Of a stretch of DNA of 64,000 bases, positions 1 through 7,510 are shown piece by piece. The DNA is from Anaerobacillus sp. CMMVII. GTDB lineage: Bacteria > Bacillota > Bacilli > Bacillales > Anaerobacillaceae. Within the stretch, counting starts at the first letter, position 1. Each line of letters opens with the position of its first letter. The stretch covers positions 186,001 to 250,000 of the forward strand of contig NZ_JACEHK010000001.1 of assembly GCF_025377685.1 (NCBI RefSeq). The letters are read 5' to 3'. A program made the position numbers and the translations under genes. The notes under the pieces were generated by a model. The model saw only the letters and a list, made by a program, of their open reading frames with translations. It was not told the origin of the DNA and made no database searches.

Positions 1-516
1 TTAGATACTGCTTCATAAATTCATAAGGGTCTTCAATAATAAAAAAATCCTCTTCAGTTTTACTCCATTCTAAACCCTTCTTAAGTCGATAGATGAAGTT
101 AACTACTTCATAGATATTTGATAATTCCTTGAGGTCTTCACAACCTGAGCTTAAATCCTTATTTACTATTAAATAAAATTGGTCGAAAATGTCTACTACT
201 ACTTTTCTTACTTCAGGTGATTTTTGACAGAGTAGTTCCTGAAGGGTTTCAAAGTCGTTATTAAAAACGTATTCATCAACGTTTTTACGTCTCTTCTACC
301 AACTAGATAATCAATACTTACATCGAAATAGTTTGCAATCGCTTCAAAGGTTTCAAAGTTTGGTTGTCTGTCCTCTCGCTCGTAATTACCTAAAGCAGTA
401 AATGAAATACCTAATTCTTTAGAAAGTTGCTTTAAAGTCAACTTCTTTTCTTTTCTTAAGTTTCTAATACGTGTTCCGTACATGTGTTTCCCCCTTACTG
501 AGTATTTACTACTCAA
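1..516 (-). CDS. XRE-family repressor, frameshifted, runs off the left edge
   Basis: The N-terminal 70 residues are a Cro/C1-type helix-turn-helix (RKEKKLTLKQLSKELGIS then NYEREDRQP), typical of the lysogeny repressor of a phage or island. The first reading frame ends at 208 in an unlikely tail. Adding one A to the run at 282-286 (T-run on the + strand) restores a frame that stays open to base 1 (VKNVDEYVFNNDFETLQEL...), so the true protein has a C-terminal domain of at least 90 residues. It faces a second XRE gene across a 117-bp divergent control region with repeated ATTACAC motifs. It likely represses both promoters. The start is the ATG at 481-483 or the upstream one at 514-516; the inner one fits the HTH better. 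Confidence 0.7.
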
Positions 517-517
517 T

Positions 518-607
518 ATTACACAGTTTGTGAAACTAAGTCAACTTGTTTTCCAATTTATGTAATGATAAGATAGTAATTACACGAATTAGATAATAAA
601 TTACACG
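518..607. promoter_or_regulatory. Divergent operator region with ATTACAC repeats
   Basis: ATTACAC occurs at 518-524, 579-585 and 600-606, and its inverse TGTAAT at 561-566. The copies at 579 and 600 (extended as ATTACACG) are 21 bp apart, two helical turns, in direct orientation. This lies between two divergent XRE genes, so these are the likely operators. Binding is inferred from layout only. Confidence 0.5.
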
Positions 608-633
608 TTTTGGTGTTTTGTAGGAGTGATTAA

Positions 634-885
634 ATGGAATGTAGTAAAAAAATTAAACTTGAGCAAAGTTACAAGATTGACGGGAAAAAAATAAAGTTAG
701 CTAGGGTAGAGATGGATTGGTCAATTTCAAAATTAGCTGACGAGTCTGGGGTGACAAGAAAAACCATAGGTGAAATTGAAAGAGGAAGTAAGGTCAAAGT
801 TCGCTTTTCGACTATTGAACAAATTGCTGCAACTCTGGGTAAGGACGTTAATGACTTTAGAAAAACATTAATTAAGCAGAAGTAA
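634..885 (+). CDS. XRE-family (Cro-like) regulator
   Basis: An 83-residue protein with one helix-turn-helix over residues 20-75 (LADESGVTRKTIGEIERG). It is transcribed away from the repressor at 1-516, the usual place of a cro-like or activator gene in phages and islands. A good ribosome site (TAGGAGTG) sits 6-7 bases before the ATG. It is followed 18 bases later by the excisionase-like gene, so the two are probably co-transcribed. Confidence 0.75.
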   Translation: MECSKKIKLEQSYKIDGKKIKLARVEMDWSISKLADESGVTRKTIGEIERGSKVKVRFSTIEQIAATLGKDVNDFRKTLIKQK

Positions 886-903
886 GGGTGAGAGGGTGAG
901 AAA

Positions 904-1191
904 ATGAATTTTAGCTTTGAGTTACCAAAAGACACTATAGTAACAAATAGAACTGAACTAAAAGAGACTATTAAAGAATTGGTAATGGAAATGCAGGGGG
1001 AAATATCACAAGAAGAAATAATGACTGTGCGTGAGGTTGCTGGGTATTTAAAAGTAAGTGTACCTACAATTCGTTCAATGGTTGCTAAAAAAGAAATACC
1101 ATTTTATCAAAGGGGGCAAGTTATACGATTTAATAAATCAGACATAAGGGAATGGTTGCGAAGAAATTCAGAATTAGAAAGTAGAGGATAG
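904..1191 (+). CDS. Excisionase-like helix-turn-helix protein
   Basis: A 95-residue protein whose residues 38-90 match the MerR/excisionase DNA-binding fold (TVREVAGYLKVSVPTIRSMV, then QVIRFNKSDIREWL). Such proteins act as Xis directionality factors or as regulators of phage genes. Its place directly downstream of the Cro-like gene and upstream of the replication gene fits either role. The first 37 residues are not recognised. Confidence 0.65.
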   Translation: MNFSFELPKDTIVTNRTELKETIKELVMEMQGEISQEEIMTVREVAGYLKVSVPTIRSMVAKKEIPFYQRGQVIRFNKSDIREWLRRNSELESRG

Positions 1192-1203
1192 AATGATAAT
1201 TAT

Positions 1204-1238
1204 AAAAAAAGTGGTCGCTCACTTCATATTGCGACCAC
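1204..1238 (-). terminator. Hairpin, terminator for leftward transcription
   Basis: Perfect 8-bp arms GTGGTCGC (1211-1218) and GCGACCAC (1231-1238). On the minus strand the stem is followed by seven T, so it would stop leftward transcripts. On the plus strand there is no T-run. No leftward gene lies nearby, so it may instead be a structural site of the replication region. Confidence 0.5.
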
Positions 1239-1304
1239 AAAGACTTAACTTTCCTACAATTAATATAGCACAATATTTAAAAATTAAAATCAAGGTAATA
1301 GAAA

Positions 1305-2057
1305 ATGAAAGGGTGGATTAAACTTCATAGAAAATTACACGCTCATTGGCTTTATAAAGAAAGTAGAAAATTTTCCAAATTTGAAGCTTGGCTAGATTTA
1401 CTTATTATGGCAAATCATAAAGAACATACATTTGTATTAGGTAATGAACTAATACAAGTAAAGAGGGGCGAGGTAATAACATCTGAAGTGAAATTAATGG
1501 ATAAATGGAAATGGTCAAAATCAAAGGTTCGTTCATTTTTAAAGTTACTAGAAAAAGATGGTATGGTTATAAAAAAATCAGACACCAAAAAGACCAGTAT
1601 AACTATTTGTAACTATTGTTATTATCAGGACATAGAAACCATTAAAAATACCACAGTTAAACCAGAATTAGACTTTAATGAAACTGAAAAAAGTCTAAGT
1701 TCCGACACAATCAAGAATGATAATAATGAAATGAATGAAGATAATGAAAAAAATGATGAAGAAATACCGTATATAGAAATAATTGATTACTTAAACCAAG
1801 CTGCTGATAAGAATTATAAACATAATATATTGGAAACCAGAGAACTTATAAAGCAAAGGTGGATTGAAGGAAATACATTAGCTGATTTTAAAAAAGTAAT
1901 CGACTCAATGGTTATAGATTGGAAACATGATATAAAAATGAAGTCTTATCTAAGACCTAAAACGCTGTTTAGTGAGAAATTTGAAGAGTATTTAAATCGA
2001 TATAGTAATGAAGATTTAAAGAGCAAATTACAATATCGTAAGAAATTTAATTGGTAA
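1305..2057 (+). CDS. Phage-type replication protein (winged helix plus Phg_2220 C-terminal domain)
   Basis: A 250-residue protein. Residues 1-105 resemble the N-terminal winged-helix part of phage replisome organisers (GWIKLHRKL..., MDKWKWSKSKVRSFLKLLEKDG). Residues 110-155 are a low-complexity, Asn/Glu-rich linker. Residues 157-237 match the conserved phage C-terminal domain known as TIGR02220/Phg_2220_C (IIDYLNQAADKNYKH, TLADFKKVID, YLRPKTLFSEKFEEYL). It probably starts replication of the excised element by recruiting host helicase proteins. No DnaC-like loader follows it here. Confidence 0.75.
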   Translation: MKGWIKLHRKLHAHWLYKESRKFSKFEAWLDLLIMANHKEHTFVLGNELIQVKRGEVITSEVKLMDKWKWSKSKVRSFLKLLEKDGMVIKKSDTKKTSITICNYCYYQDIETIKNTTVKPELDFNETEKSLSSDTIKNDNNEMNEDNEKNDEEIPYIEIIDYLNQAADKNYKHNILETRELIKQRWIEGNTLADFKKVIDSMVIDWKHDIKMKSYLRPKTLFSEKFEEYLNRYSNEDLKSKLQYRKKFNW

Positions 2058-2093
2058 AGCAAGTCTTTTAGTTGTGAAGAGAGGTGTAAAACC

Positions 2094-2240
2094 TTGAAAT
2101 ATATAGAAATTAAGTTAACCAAATGTGTAGTCTTTTTAACAGTAGAGGAGATAAATCAGCTACTACAACGAGACCCAGATTTATTTGTAAAAGGATTAAG
2201 AAGAGGCAAGGACATATTAAGATACCGTAAGCAAAAATAA
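2094..2240 (+). CDS. Small hypothetical protein of the element
   Basis: A 48-residue frame starting at a TTG with a GAGAGGTG ribosome site upstream. Residues 16-46 (LTVEEINQLLQRDPDLF, RRGKDILRYR) look like a short helical DNA- or protein-binding segment. It lies between the replication gene and another small gene in the same direction. Function unknown. Confidence 0.45.
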   Translation: MKYIEIKLTKCVVFLTVEEINQLLQRDPDLFVKGLRRGKDILRYRKQK

Positions 2241-2355
2241 GAGAAAGTAAAAAGGAGTTTAAAATGACAAAACATGAGTGAAAAGTAAACAAATTGTATT
2301 AAAAATGAGGCGTAAGCCCTTGAAGTAACAATGTTATTAAGGGGTGAAGAAAGTT

Positions 2356-2568
2356 TTGAGTATGCCTAAAGGTAATATACGTTTAAAACGACCACAAGAT
2401 GTAAGGCGCTTATTAGCAAGAGTAATAAATGAGTTAATACAAAGTGAACCACCAAGCATTGAACGTGCTAGAGTGATTGCAACCCTATCCAATAGCATAA
2501 TTAAAGCTATGGAAGTTGGGGAATTGGATGAAAGATTAACTCAAATCGAACAGCAGTTAGGGTTATAA
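2356..2568 (+). CDS. Hypothetical protein, small helical phage-type protein
   Basis: About 70 residues, starting MSMPKGNIRLKRPQDVRRLL and ending DERLTQIEQQLGL, all predicted helical with basic N-terminus. The TTG at 2356 is preferred because an AAGGGGTGA ribosome site lies 8 bases upstream; a GTG at 2344 overlaps that site. Similar short proteins occur near phage terminase or structural genes, but I cannot name the family. It ends 1 base before the next gene, so the two are probably translated together. Confidence 0.55.
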   Translation: MSMPKGNIRLKRPQDVRRLLARVINELIQSEPPSIERARVIATLSNSIIKAMEVGELDERLTQIEQQLGL

Positions 2569-2569
2569 A

Positions 2570-2866
2570 ATGAAACTTATCTTGAATAGAATTAAGAAAG
2601 TAGAACAACTCTTGTTATTAAATAATGAATATCAGGTTGTAGATATAGAGGAGAATTTAACTACTGAGTGGTTAGTGAAAAATAATGAGGAATTTAGAGA
2701 GTGTCTTCGTAGCATTTACCGACTCCAAAATAATGCAGGGTCTCCTATCGAACAATTTAAAAATTGGAAAGCTCCATTTAAGGAGAAAGCCTTTCAATTG
2801 ATAAATCGAATGAATGAATTGATGGAAATAGGTTGCATTGAGAGGAATAGGTCGAATTTGTTGTAG
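2570..2866 (+). CDS. Hypothetical protein
   Basis: A 98-residue protein, mostly charged and helical, no membrane segment and no motif I recognise. It starts 1 base after the previous stop, so it belongs to the same small operon. A bidirectional terminator follows at 2912-2943, which closes the rightward early-type operon of the element. Confidence 0.55.
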   Translation: MKLILNRIKKVEQLLLLNNEYQVVDIEENLTTEWLVKNNEEFRECLRSIYRLQNNAGSPIEQFKNWKAPFKEKAFQLINRMNELMEIGCIERNRSNLL

Positions 2867-2911
2867 TTAAACGCTTTTAGTTATATAAGAGATAAATAAT
2901 TATTTTCTTCA

Positions 2912-2943
2912 AAAAAATAAGCCCTATTTTGGGGCTTATTTTT
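2912..2943. terminator. Bidirectional terminator between convergent genes
   Basis: Arms AATAAGCCC and GGGGCTTATT around a TATTTT loop, with an A-run on the left and a T-run on the right. It can end both the rightward operon and the leftward methyltransferase gene. Confidence 0.8.
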
Positions 2944-2948
2944 GATAA

Positions 2949-4154
2949 TTATATAAAAACTAAGTCTTTACTATTTATATAGTCGTTAATTAATAAATGA
3001 TAACTATCAATTATTAGGATATTATCATCGTTTTGATTAGGTTCGAGTTGAAGTGGAAGTGTATCGTTAGTTGTTGTTCTAATTAATACCAACAAACTAC
3101 AGCCTTTCTTTTTACTTGCTTGTAATAGTTTTATTTTTGCTTCTTCAAGTGTTTCGTTTTGTTGTTGAATTTTAACAGCCACTGGTTTATCTAAGTAACT
3201 TTTCTTCAGGAAGCCATCGATACCACTGTTTCGCTGTACAGGATATGCATCAATACTTTTTAAAATTGCAAGTTCTTCATCGGTTTTATTAATATATTGT
3301 TTTTTCGCCTTTTTCTAAAAGGTTAGAGGTTGTTTTTATTGGAGAATTAATTCTTTCCTGAGTAAGTTCAATCGCATCTTCAGAAATATCTATACCGATG
3401 AATTTTCTATTTAATAATTTAGCAGCTACTAAAGTAGTCCCACTGCCACAGAAAGGGTCTAAAACAGTATCACCAACATCTGTTGTTATTTTTATTATTT
3501 GTTCAAGTAAAAGGATAGGCTTTTGTGTTGGATAACCCGTTCTTTCTTTGCTTTAGGATTTAAATAAGGTATGTTCCAAACATCGGATAAAGGTACACCT
3601 TTCTTTTCTTTACCTAAAATAACATTGCCATCTTCATCTTTTTTGTATATAGATTTACCATTTTCATCTTTTATACGGTCTTGTAAGATTTGGTCAATGT
3701 TAGTAGACGGTGCATAATCAGTATAAATTGTATTGAACTTGAATTTATCTGTTTTGCTATAAAAGTAAATTGTCTGGTGGGAATTAAGCAGCCCTTTTTT
3801 TGAGTTAGACCATCTTTTGTAAGACCAAATTATCTCGCTTTGAAAGTTATCCATTCCAAATACTTCGTCTAATACAGTCCTTAAATAGTGTGATGCAGAT
3901 TTATCACAATGTAAAAAAATACTCCCTGTTTCCTTAAGTACCCGTTGACATGCTACTAAACGCTCTTTTATAAAAGCTTTATAGTGCTCAATAGAGTCCC
4001 AGCTATCATGAAAACTGTACTCCTTAGAATTATCTCTTGTCTTTAATTTTTGGGTTTTTTGAGTAAAGAATGGTGGGTCTAAATAAATTAAATCGACAGA
4101 GTTTGACTCAACTTCAATTAACTTTTCAAGACAATCCCCCAACAATAAAGTCAT
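2949..4154 (-). pseudogene. Type II DNA methyltransferase (beta-class N4/N6), two frameshifts
   Basis: The start at 4154 gives MTLLLGDCLEKL after a clear AAGGAG site. The catalytic motif DPPF is at residues 26-29, and the SAM motif DPFCGSGTT comes later (about 3430-3456), the permuted order of beta-class amino-methyltransferases. The frame breaks near 3540-3549 (before RTGYPTQKP) and again at the A-run 3300-3306 (before QYINKTDEEL). Each break is repaired by adding a single A. A C-terminal region ends at 2949 (VAVKIQQQNETLEEAK...). It would protect host DNA from the nuclease encoded divergently at 4345. If the frameshifts are real the enzyme would probably be inactive. Confidence 0.75.
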
Positions 4155-4344
4155 AAATAGTCTCCTTTCTATTGAGAGAAAATAATTTATGACCATTATA
4201 TCATAATGCTTGTCTTTTTGAGGCTTGTCCTAATTTTCTACAAAATAAAAAAAATGGATAAATATAGCACATTTTAAAGGGTATTGTAAAAAAATGTTGA
4301 ATGTTAGTTAGGTATTCTATTTATAAGGAGGAGTTAATTTTTTT

Positions 4345-4965
4345 ATGATGACTAAAGAAGAAAAACTAATTGAAATTTCAAAAATTGTGACAGAACACAG
4401 AAGTAAATTACAAGGTGCAATTGAAAATCGTATGGTTGAAATGGTTGCTGATAGCAATGAGCATTATCTAGTATATGGTGCTTTAGGTATGCCTGAGAAT
4501 GAGCATGCACTAATTGACAAATATCAAAATGTAGGAAGGTTCGTTTATAAGTATGCAGGTTCATTGTTAGAGAGAATGGCACAGATTGCGTTAGGTGGGG
4601 AAGCAATATACATAACGAACACTATTAGTAGTCAGCCTAAGCAGTTTGAAATTGATTGTTACACAGAGTGGGACAATAAGGCTCATGAAATAAAGTGGCG
4701 AGATGCAACAACTGATGGTGACCATAAAAACAAAGAAAACAATAAAGTAAAGTGTATTGTTAGCGAGGGGCTAATCCCTGTAAGGGTAATGTTTTTTATG
4801 CCGGAAAGAACTCAAGCAAGAAAGATACAGGAAAGAATTATTTCTATCTTTAAGGAACAGGGAGAGGCTTATATCGGAGAAGAGGCTTTTGAATATATAA
4901 AAGATTACTCTGGGATTGACATAAAAGAAATTCTAAACGAAGAAATGAAAAGCTTGCGATTATAA
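4345..4965 (+). CDS. Type II restriction endonuclease, ApaLI-like
   Basis: A 206-residue protein. The segment EIDCYTEWDNKAHEIKW has the layout of a PD-(D/E)xK nuclease core (Asp, then Glu-x-Lys), and EIKWRDATTDGDH is, from memory, the signature of the ApaLI-like endonuclease family. It stands next to and divergent from a DNA methyltransferase, the usual restriction-modification layout. The ApaLI recognition site cannot be assumed for this protein. A strong AAGGAGGAG site lies 11 bases before the ATG pair at 4345/4348. The gene appears intact, in contrast to the frameshifted methylase. Confidence 0.65.
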   Translation: MMTKEEKLIEISKIVTEHRSKLQGAIENRMVEMVADSNEHYLVYGALGMPENEHALIDKYQNVGRFVYKYAGSLLERMAQIALGGEAIYITNTISSQPKQFEIDCYTEWDNKAHEIKWRDATTDGDHKNKENNKVKCIVSEGLIPVRVMFFMPERTQARKIQERIISIFKEQGEAYIGEEAFEYIKDYSGIDIKEILNEEMKSLRL

Positions 4966-5056
4966 AGAAGGTAGTGAACACTATCTTGAATGTAATTGCA
5001 ACTTAAATTAAAAAAGGTAAGATTACATAAGATTATGTAGGTAGGTATAGGAAAGG

Positions 5057-5076
5057 TTTGACCACATTTTGACCAC
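5057..5076 (+). repeat. Direct repeat TTTGACCAC, possible integrase arm sites
   Basis: Two exact copies of TTTGACCAC (5057-5065 and 5068-5076) lie 11 bp apart, about 115 bp inside the proposed right attachment site. Short direct repeats at this distance are typical of arm-type sites for tyrosine integrases. The role is inferred. Confidence 0.45.
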
Positions 5077-5120
5077 CAAACATATATAACGATATTTTAC
5101 CTAGTTTTCATAAAATGAGG

Positions 5121-5145
5121 AAAAGCCCGTTAAATCGGGCTTTTT
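5121..5145 (+). terminator. Rho-independent terminator at the right end of the element
   Basis: Stem AAAAGCCCG / CGGGCTTTT around a TTAAAT loop followed by T residues. It lies after the endonuclease gene and would also shield the element from the chromosome. Confidence 0.75.
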
Positions 5146-5190
5146 AATAATCATTTTTTTTCTAGTTTCTTCATATTTAAATGTTAAATA

Positions 5191-5253
5191 AAAGAACGTA
5201 AAAAATACGGTCTTAAAGCAGCACGTCGTGCACCTCAGTTCTCAAAACGTTAA
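5191..5253 (+). pseudogene. rpsI: Displaced 3' end of rpsI (attachment site)
   Basis: These bases translate as KERKKYGLKAARRAPQFSKR and a TAA stop, the C-terminus of ribosomal protein S9. The frame has a stop at 5185-5187, so only 20 codons remain. In Bacillus, rpsI directly precedes ybaJ, which is found at 6624. The fragment is therefore the chromosomal tail cut off by integration; the element presumably carries its own copy of this sequence at the far end to keep rpsI whole. The att core lies within or at the left edge of this stretch. Confidence 0.85.
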
Positions 5254-5266
5254 TCTATACGTTTCA

Positions 5267-5302
5267 AGGCTCTCAAGGCTATATGCTTTGGGGGTCTTTT
5301 TT
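5267..5302 (+). terminator. Native terminator of the rplM-rpsI operon
   Basis: Directly after the rpsI stop, AGGCTCTCAAGG can pair with CTTTGGGGGTCT (several G-T pairs) and is followed by six T. It now lacks its own gene because of the integration. Confidence 0.6.
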
Positions 5303-5354
5303 GTTGGGGAAAAGGGAGTAAACAAATTAGAATTGACCTTCTACAGGTAATAAA

Positions 5355-5390
5355 AATAGTTCCAAAACAAAGTCGTTTTAGAACTATTTA
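5355..5390 (-). terminator. Terminator of the DUF2382 gene
   Basis: Imperfect stem around AATAGTTC...GAACTATT; on the minus strand it is followed by a T-rich tract just after the stop of the gene at 5399-5899. Confidence 0.55.
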
Positions 5391-5398
5391 TAGGTTCG

Positions 5399-5899
5399 TT
5401 ATCTTTCTTCTTCCGTGATTTCTTGTACATCGGCATTTCCTTCTACTTCATAGTGGGCAGTCTCTTTTTTTAATCTAGCTTTCACCTGTTCAATTTCCTC
5501 TATTTGGCGCTTTGTAATCGAGACATCATTCACTTGAACTGGGTGCTTATTTATCTCAATTTCTTCTTCTTTAAGAGGAATGCGAATTTCCTCATCCATA
5601 CCAGCCTCAATCACCATTTCTTCACGTCGAATTGGGACAGTAAACGTTCTTTGTTCTTCGACAACTTCTTTATGAATTTTTACTTCACCAGTTTGGACTC
5701 GTTTCTTCCTTATATCTAACTGCTCTTCGCGTAGTTGTATGGTTTCTTTGTTGGTAATATGGTCCATTCTTTTTGCATTCAAAGAATAAATAATTCCACC
5801 GACGAATGCTCCGAGGATAAGGCCTAGTAATATTGTAAAATTAAATACCCAACTTAAAAAAACTCCGATAACTGCACCAATCAATAGTAATTTTCCCAT
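5399..5899 (-). CDS. DUF2382 (YsnF/AvaK) domain protein with N-terminal membrane anchor
   Basis: A 166-residue protein. Residues 3-45 form one or two hydrophobic segments with Gly-rich stretches, so it is probably held in the membrane. Residues 55-165 carry the DUF2382 pattern of alternating charged strands (LREEQLDIRKKRVQTGEVKI, VPIRREEMVIEAG, IPLKEEEIEINKHPV). In Bacillus such proteins belong to the general stress type of genes. A second DUF2382 gene lies just upstream in the same direction, but a terminator separates them. Function unknown. Confidence 0.8.
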   Translation of the reverse strand: MGKLLLIGAVIGVFLSWVFNFTILLGLILGAFVGGIIYSLNAKRMDHITNKETIQLREEQLDIRKKRVQTGEVKIHKEVVEEQRTFTVPIRREEMVIEAGMDEEIRIPLKEEEIEINKHPVQVNDVSITKRQIEEIEQVKARLKKETAHYEVEGNADVQEITEEER

Positions 5900-5954
5900 A
5901 CGCCCTCCCGATTTACGTTTTATATTACTTTTCCCAATCTTGCTTAAGTGTATG

Positions 5955-5990
5955 AAAAACCCTACTTAACTAAAGTTAAGTAGGGAAAAA
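5955..5990 (-). terminator. Terminator between the two DUF2382 genes
   Basis: Perfect 11-bp arms CCCTACTTAAC (5960-5970) and GTTAAGTAGGG (5975-5985). On the minus strand a T-run follows, ending the transcript of the gene at 5997-6464. Confidence 0.8.
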
Positions 5991-5996
5991 GTGCTG

Positions 5997-6464
5997 TTAG
6001 TCCTCGCTAATTACATCCGCGGTACCTTGAGTTTCAACGTCGGCAACCTCTTTATGCAGGACATCACGTACCTGTTGAGTTTCCTCGACAGAACGCTTGT
6101 GAGCGGAAATTTCACCTGTGACAACAGTGTGCTTACCAACTTCAACTGTTTCCGCAGTAACAGGAATGTGAACCGTTTCTTCATCTGTAATCGGTTCCGT
6201 TGTTGGTTGACGGTCAACGGCTCTTCTTTCAATAACCACTTGGTCGTGAGAAACAGGAACATTAACTACCTGTTCTTCTTCAATGATATCTTTATGAAGT
6301 ACGACATCACCAGTTTCGACACGGTTTTTATGGATATCTAGCTCTTCTTCACGAAGGTCAAGATGTGCCTCATCAGTTGCAAATTCTGTATCAGCAACTC
6401 GATCTACTTCACGTACCTTTTTTCGATTTTCTTCATTTTCGTCAAATAAGTCAAAAAAGCCCAT
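5997..6464 (-). CDS. DUF2382 (YsnF/AvaK) domain protein
   Basis: A 155-residue soluble, acidic protein without a membrane segment. It has the DUF2382 layout: LREEELDIHKNRVETGDVVL, VNVPVSHDQVVIERRAV, IPVTAETVEVGKHTVVTG, then a repeat of charged helices. The first 30 residues are very rich in Glu/Asp/Lys. An AGGAGG ribosome site precedes the ATG. The two neighbouring DUF2382 genes may come from a duplication. Likely a general stress protein; function unknown. Confidence 0.8.
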   Translation of the reverse strand: MGFFDLFDENEENRKKVREVDRVADTEFATDEAHLDLREEELDIHKNRVETGDVVLHKDIIEEEQVVNVPVSHDQVVIERRAVDRQPTTEPITDEETVHIPVTAETVEVGKHTVVTGEISAHKRSVEETQQVRDVLHKEVADVETQGTADVISED

Positions 6465-6623
6465 ATGAAAACCTCCTAAGGAAATGTAGTTGATCGTCGT
6501 ACAAAAATTATTATTACCTGTGTTCCTAAATCTATTCTTGGTACATGATTACAGCTAAATTTGGTTGTGCTAATGAATTGTAGTAAAATAAAACATTATT
6601 GATATGATGGAGGATTATTTTAT

Positions 6624-7415
6624 ATGGAAGCTGATCAAAATAACAAAGCTTGGAATAATGGAGTTTATCAAGCATGGATAAATCGGTTTGGAACTGCAGA
6701 AGAAGCTGCGAAAAAAATAATGGAAGATCCACGAAAAAGAGTGGGTTCAGTTCTTACATACATGGGTGAGAAAGTTCAAGGTAAGAAGATTATTAATTTA
6801 TTAGGCTCGAATGGAAATAAGGCAGTTGCGTTATCCTTACTTGGAGCAAATGTAACAGTCGTCGATTTTTCAAATGAAAATGAAGTGTACGCTAAAGAGC
6901 TAGCCCAACATTCGGGTGTGCAACTTCGCTATATTGTTTCAGATGTTCTCAAGATGCCGGAAGAAGAACTAACAGGAGATTATGATATCGTTTTTATGGA
7001 ATTTGGCATCCTTCATTACTTTATTGATTTACATCCTTTGTTTCAGTTAGTGTCGAAATTACTTAAAGAAAATGGGCGACTCGTTCTTCAAGATTTTCAT
7101 CCTGTGTCGACAAAACTTATTTCTTCTCGTGGGACTACCGCGAAAATTAGAAAACATAAAGTAACTGGAAATTACTTTGATACATCGCTAGAAGAAAAAG
7201 AAGTATCACATTCAAAATATTTAGATCCGAATGATAAAAATCCAATAATGCACAAAGTGTTCTTACGAAATTGGACATTAGGTGAAATAGTAACATCGAT
7301 TGCTGATGAGGGATTATTTATAAAAACGTTAGAAGAACTACCTAACCAATCCTCAGAAGTTTTTGATCAAGGGATTCCAAAAACCTATACCGTCGTTGCC
7401 GAGAAAAGACATTAA
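6624..7415 (+). CDS. ybaJ: Class I SAM-dependent methyltransferase (YbaJ-like)
   Basis: A 263-residue protein. Residues 54-82 hold the SAM-binding motif (INLLGSNGNKAVALSLLG, followed by VTVVDFS), residues 100-130 hold motifs II-III (LRYIVSDVLKMP, YDIVFMEFGILHYF), and LKENGRLVLQDFHP is a typical post-motif. The substrate is unknown. Its place between rpsI (here displaced) and ybaK matches B. subtilis ybaJ. Ribosome site GGAGG lies upstream of the ATG. Confidence 0.8.
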   Translation: MEADQNNKAWNNGVYQAWINRFGTAEEAAKKIMEDPRKRVGSVLTYMGEKVQGKKIINLLGSNGNKAVALSLLGANVTVVDFSNENEVYAKELAQHSGVQLRYIVSDVLKMPEEELTGDYDIVFMEFGILHYFIDLHPLFQLVSKLLKENGRLVLQDFHPVSTKLISSRGTTAKIRKHKVTGNYFDTSLEEKEVSHSKYLDPNDKNPIMHKVFLRNWTLGEIVTSIADEGLFIKTLEELPNQSSEVFDQGIPKTYTVVAEKRH

Positions 7416-7510
7416 TGTATAATGTCTTTTTTTCCCTATAGAGTAGTAATTTCCATAGCATTAACAACTCTCCATTGAATGAAACTAACGTAAAAAAGGA
7501 GGGGACTACA

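Larger units (their letters stand above)
1..5253. mobile_element. Right-hand part of an integrated element in the 3' end of rpsI
   Basis: The block holds divergent XRE regulators, an excisionase-like HTH protein, a phage-type replication protein, small hypothetical genes and a restriction-modification pair. It ends at a displaced copy of the last 20 codons of rpsI (5191-5253), which is followed by what looks like the native rpsI terminator and then the chromosomal ybaJ-ybaK-cwlD order. Integration into the 3' end of rpsI explains this layout. No integrase is visible; it is presumably left of base 1. No capsid, terminase or conjugation gene is seen, so a small satellite or island is more likely than a full prophage, but the left part is unseen. 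Confidence 0.75.
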
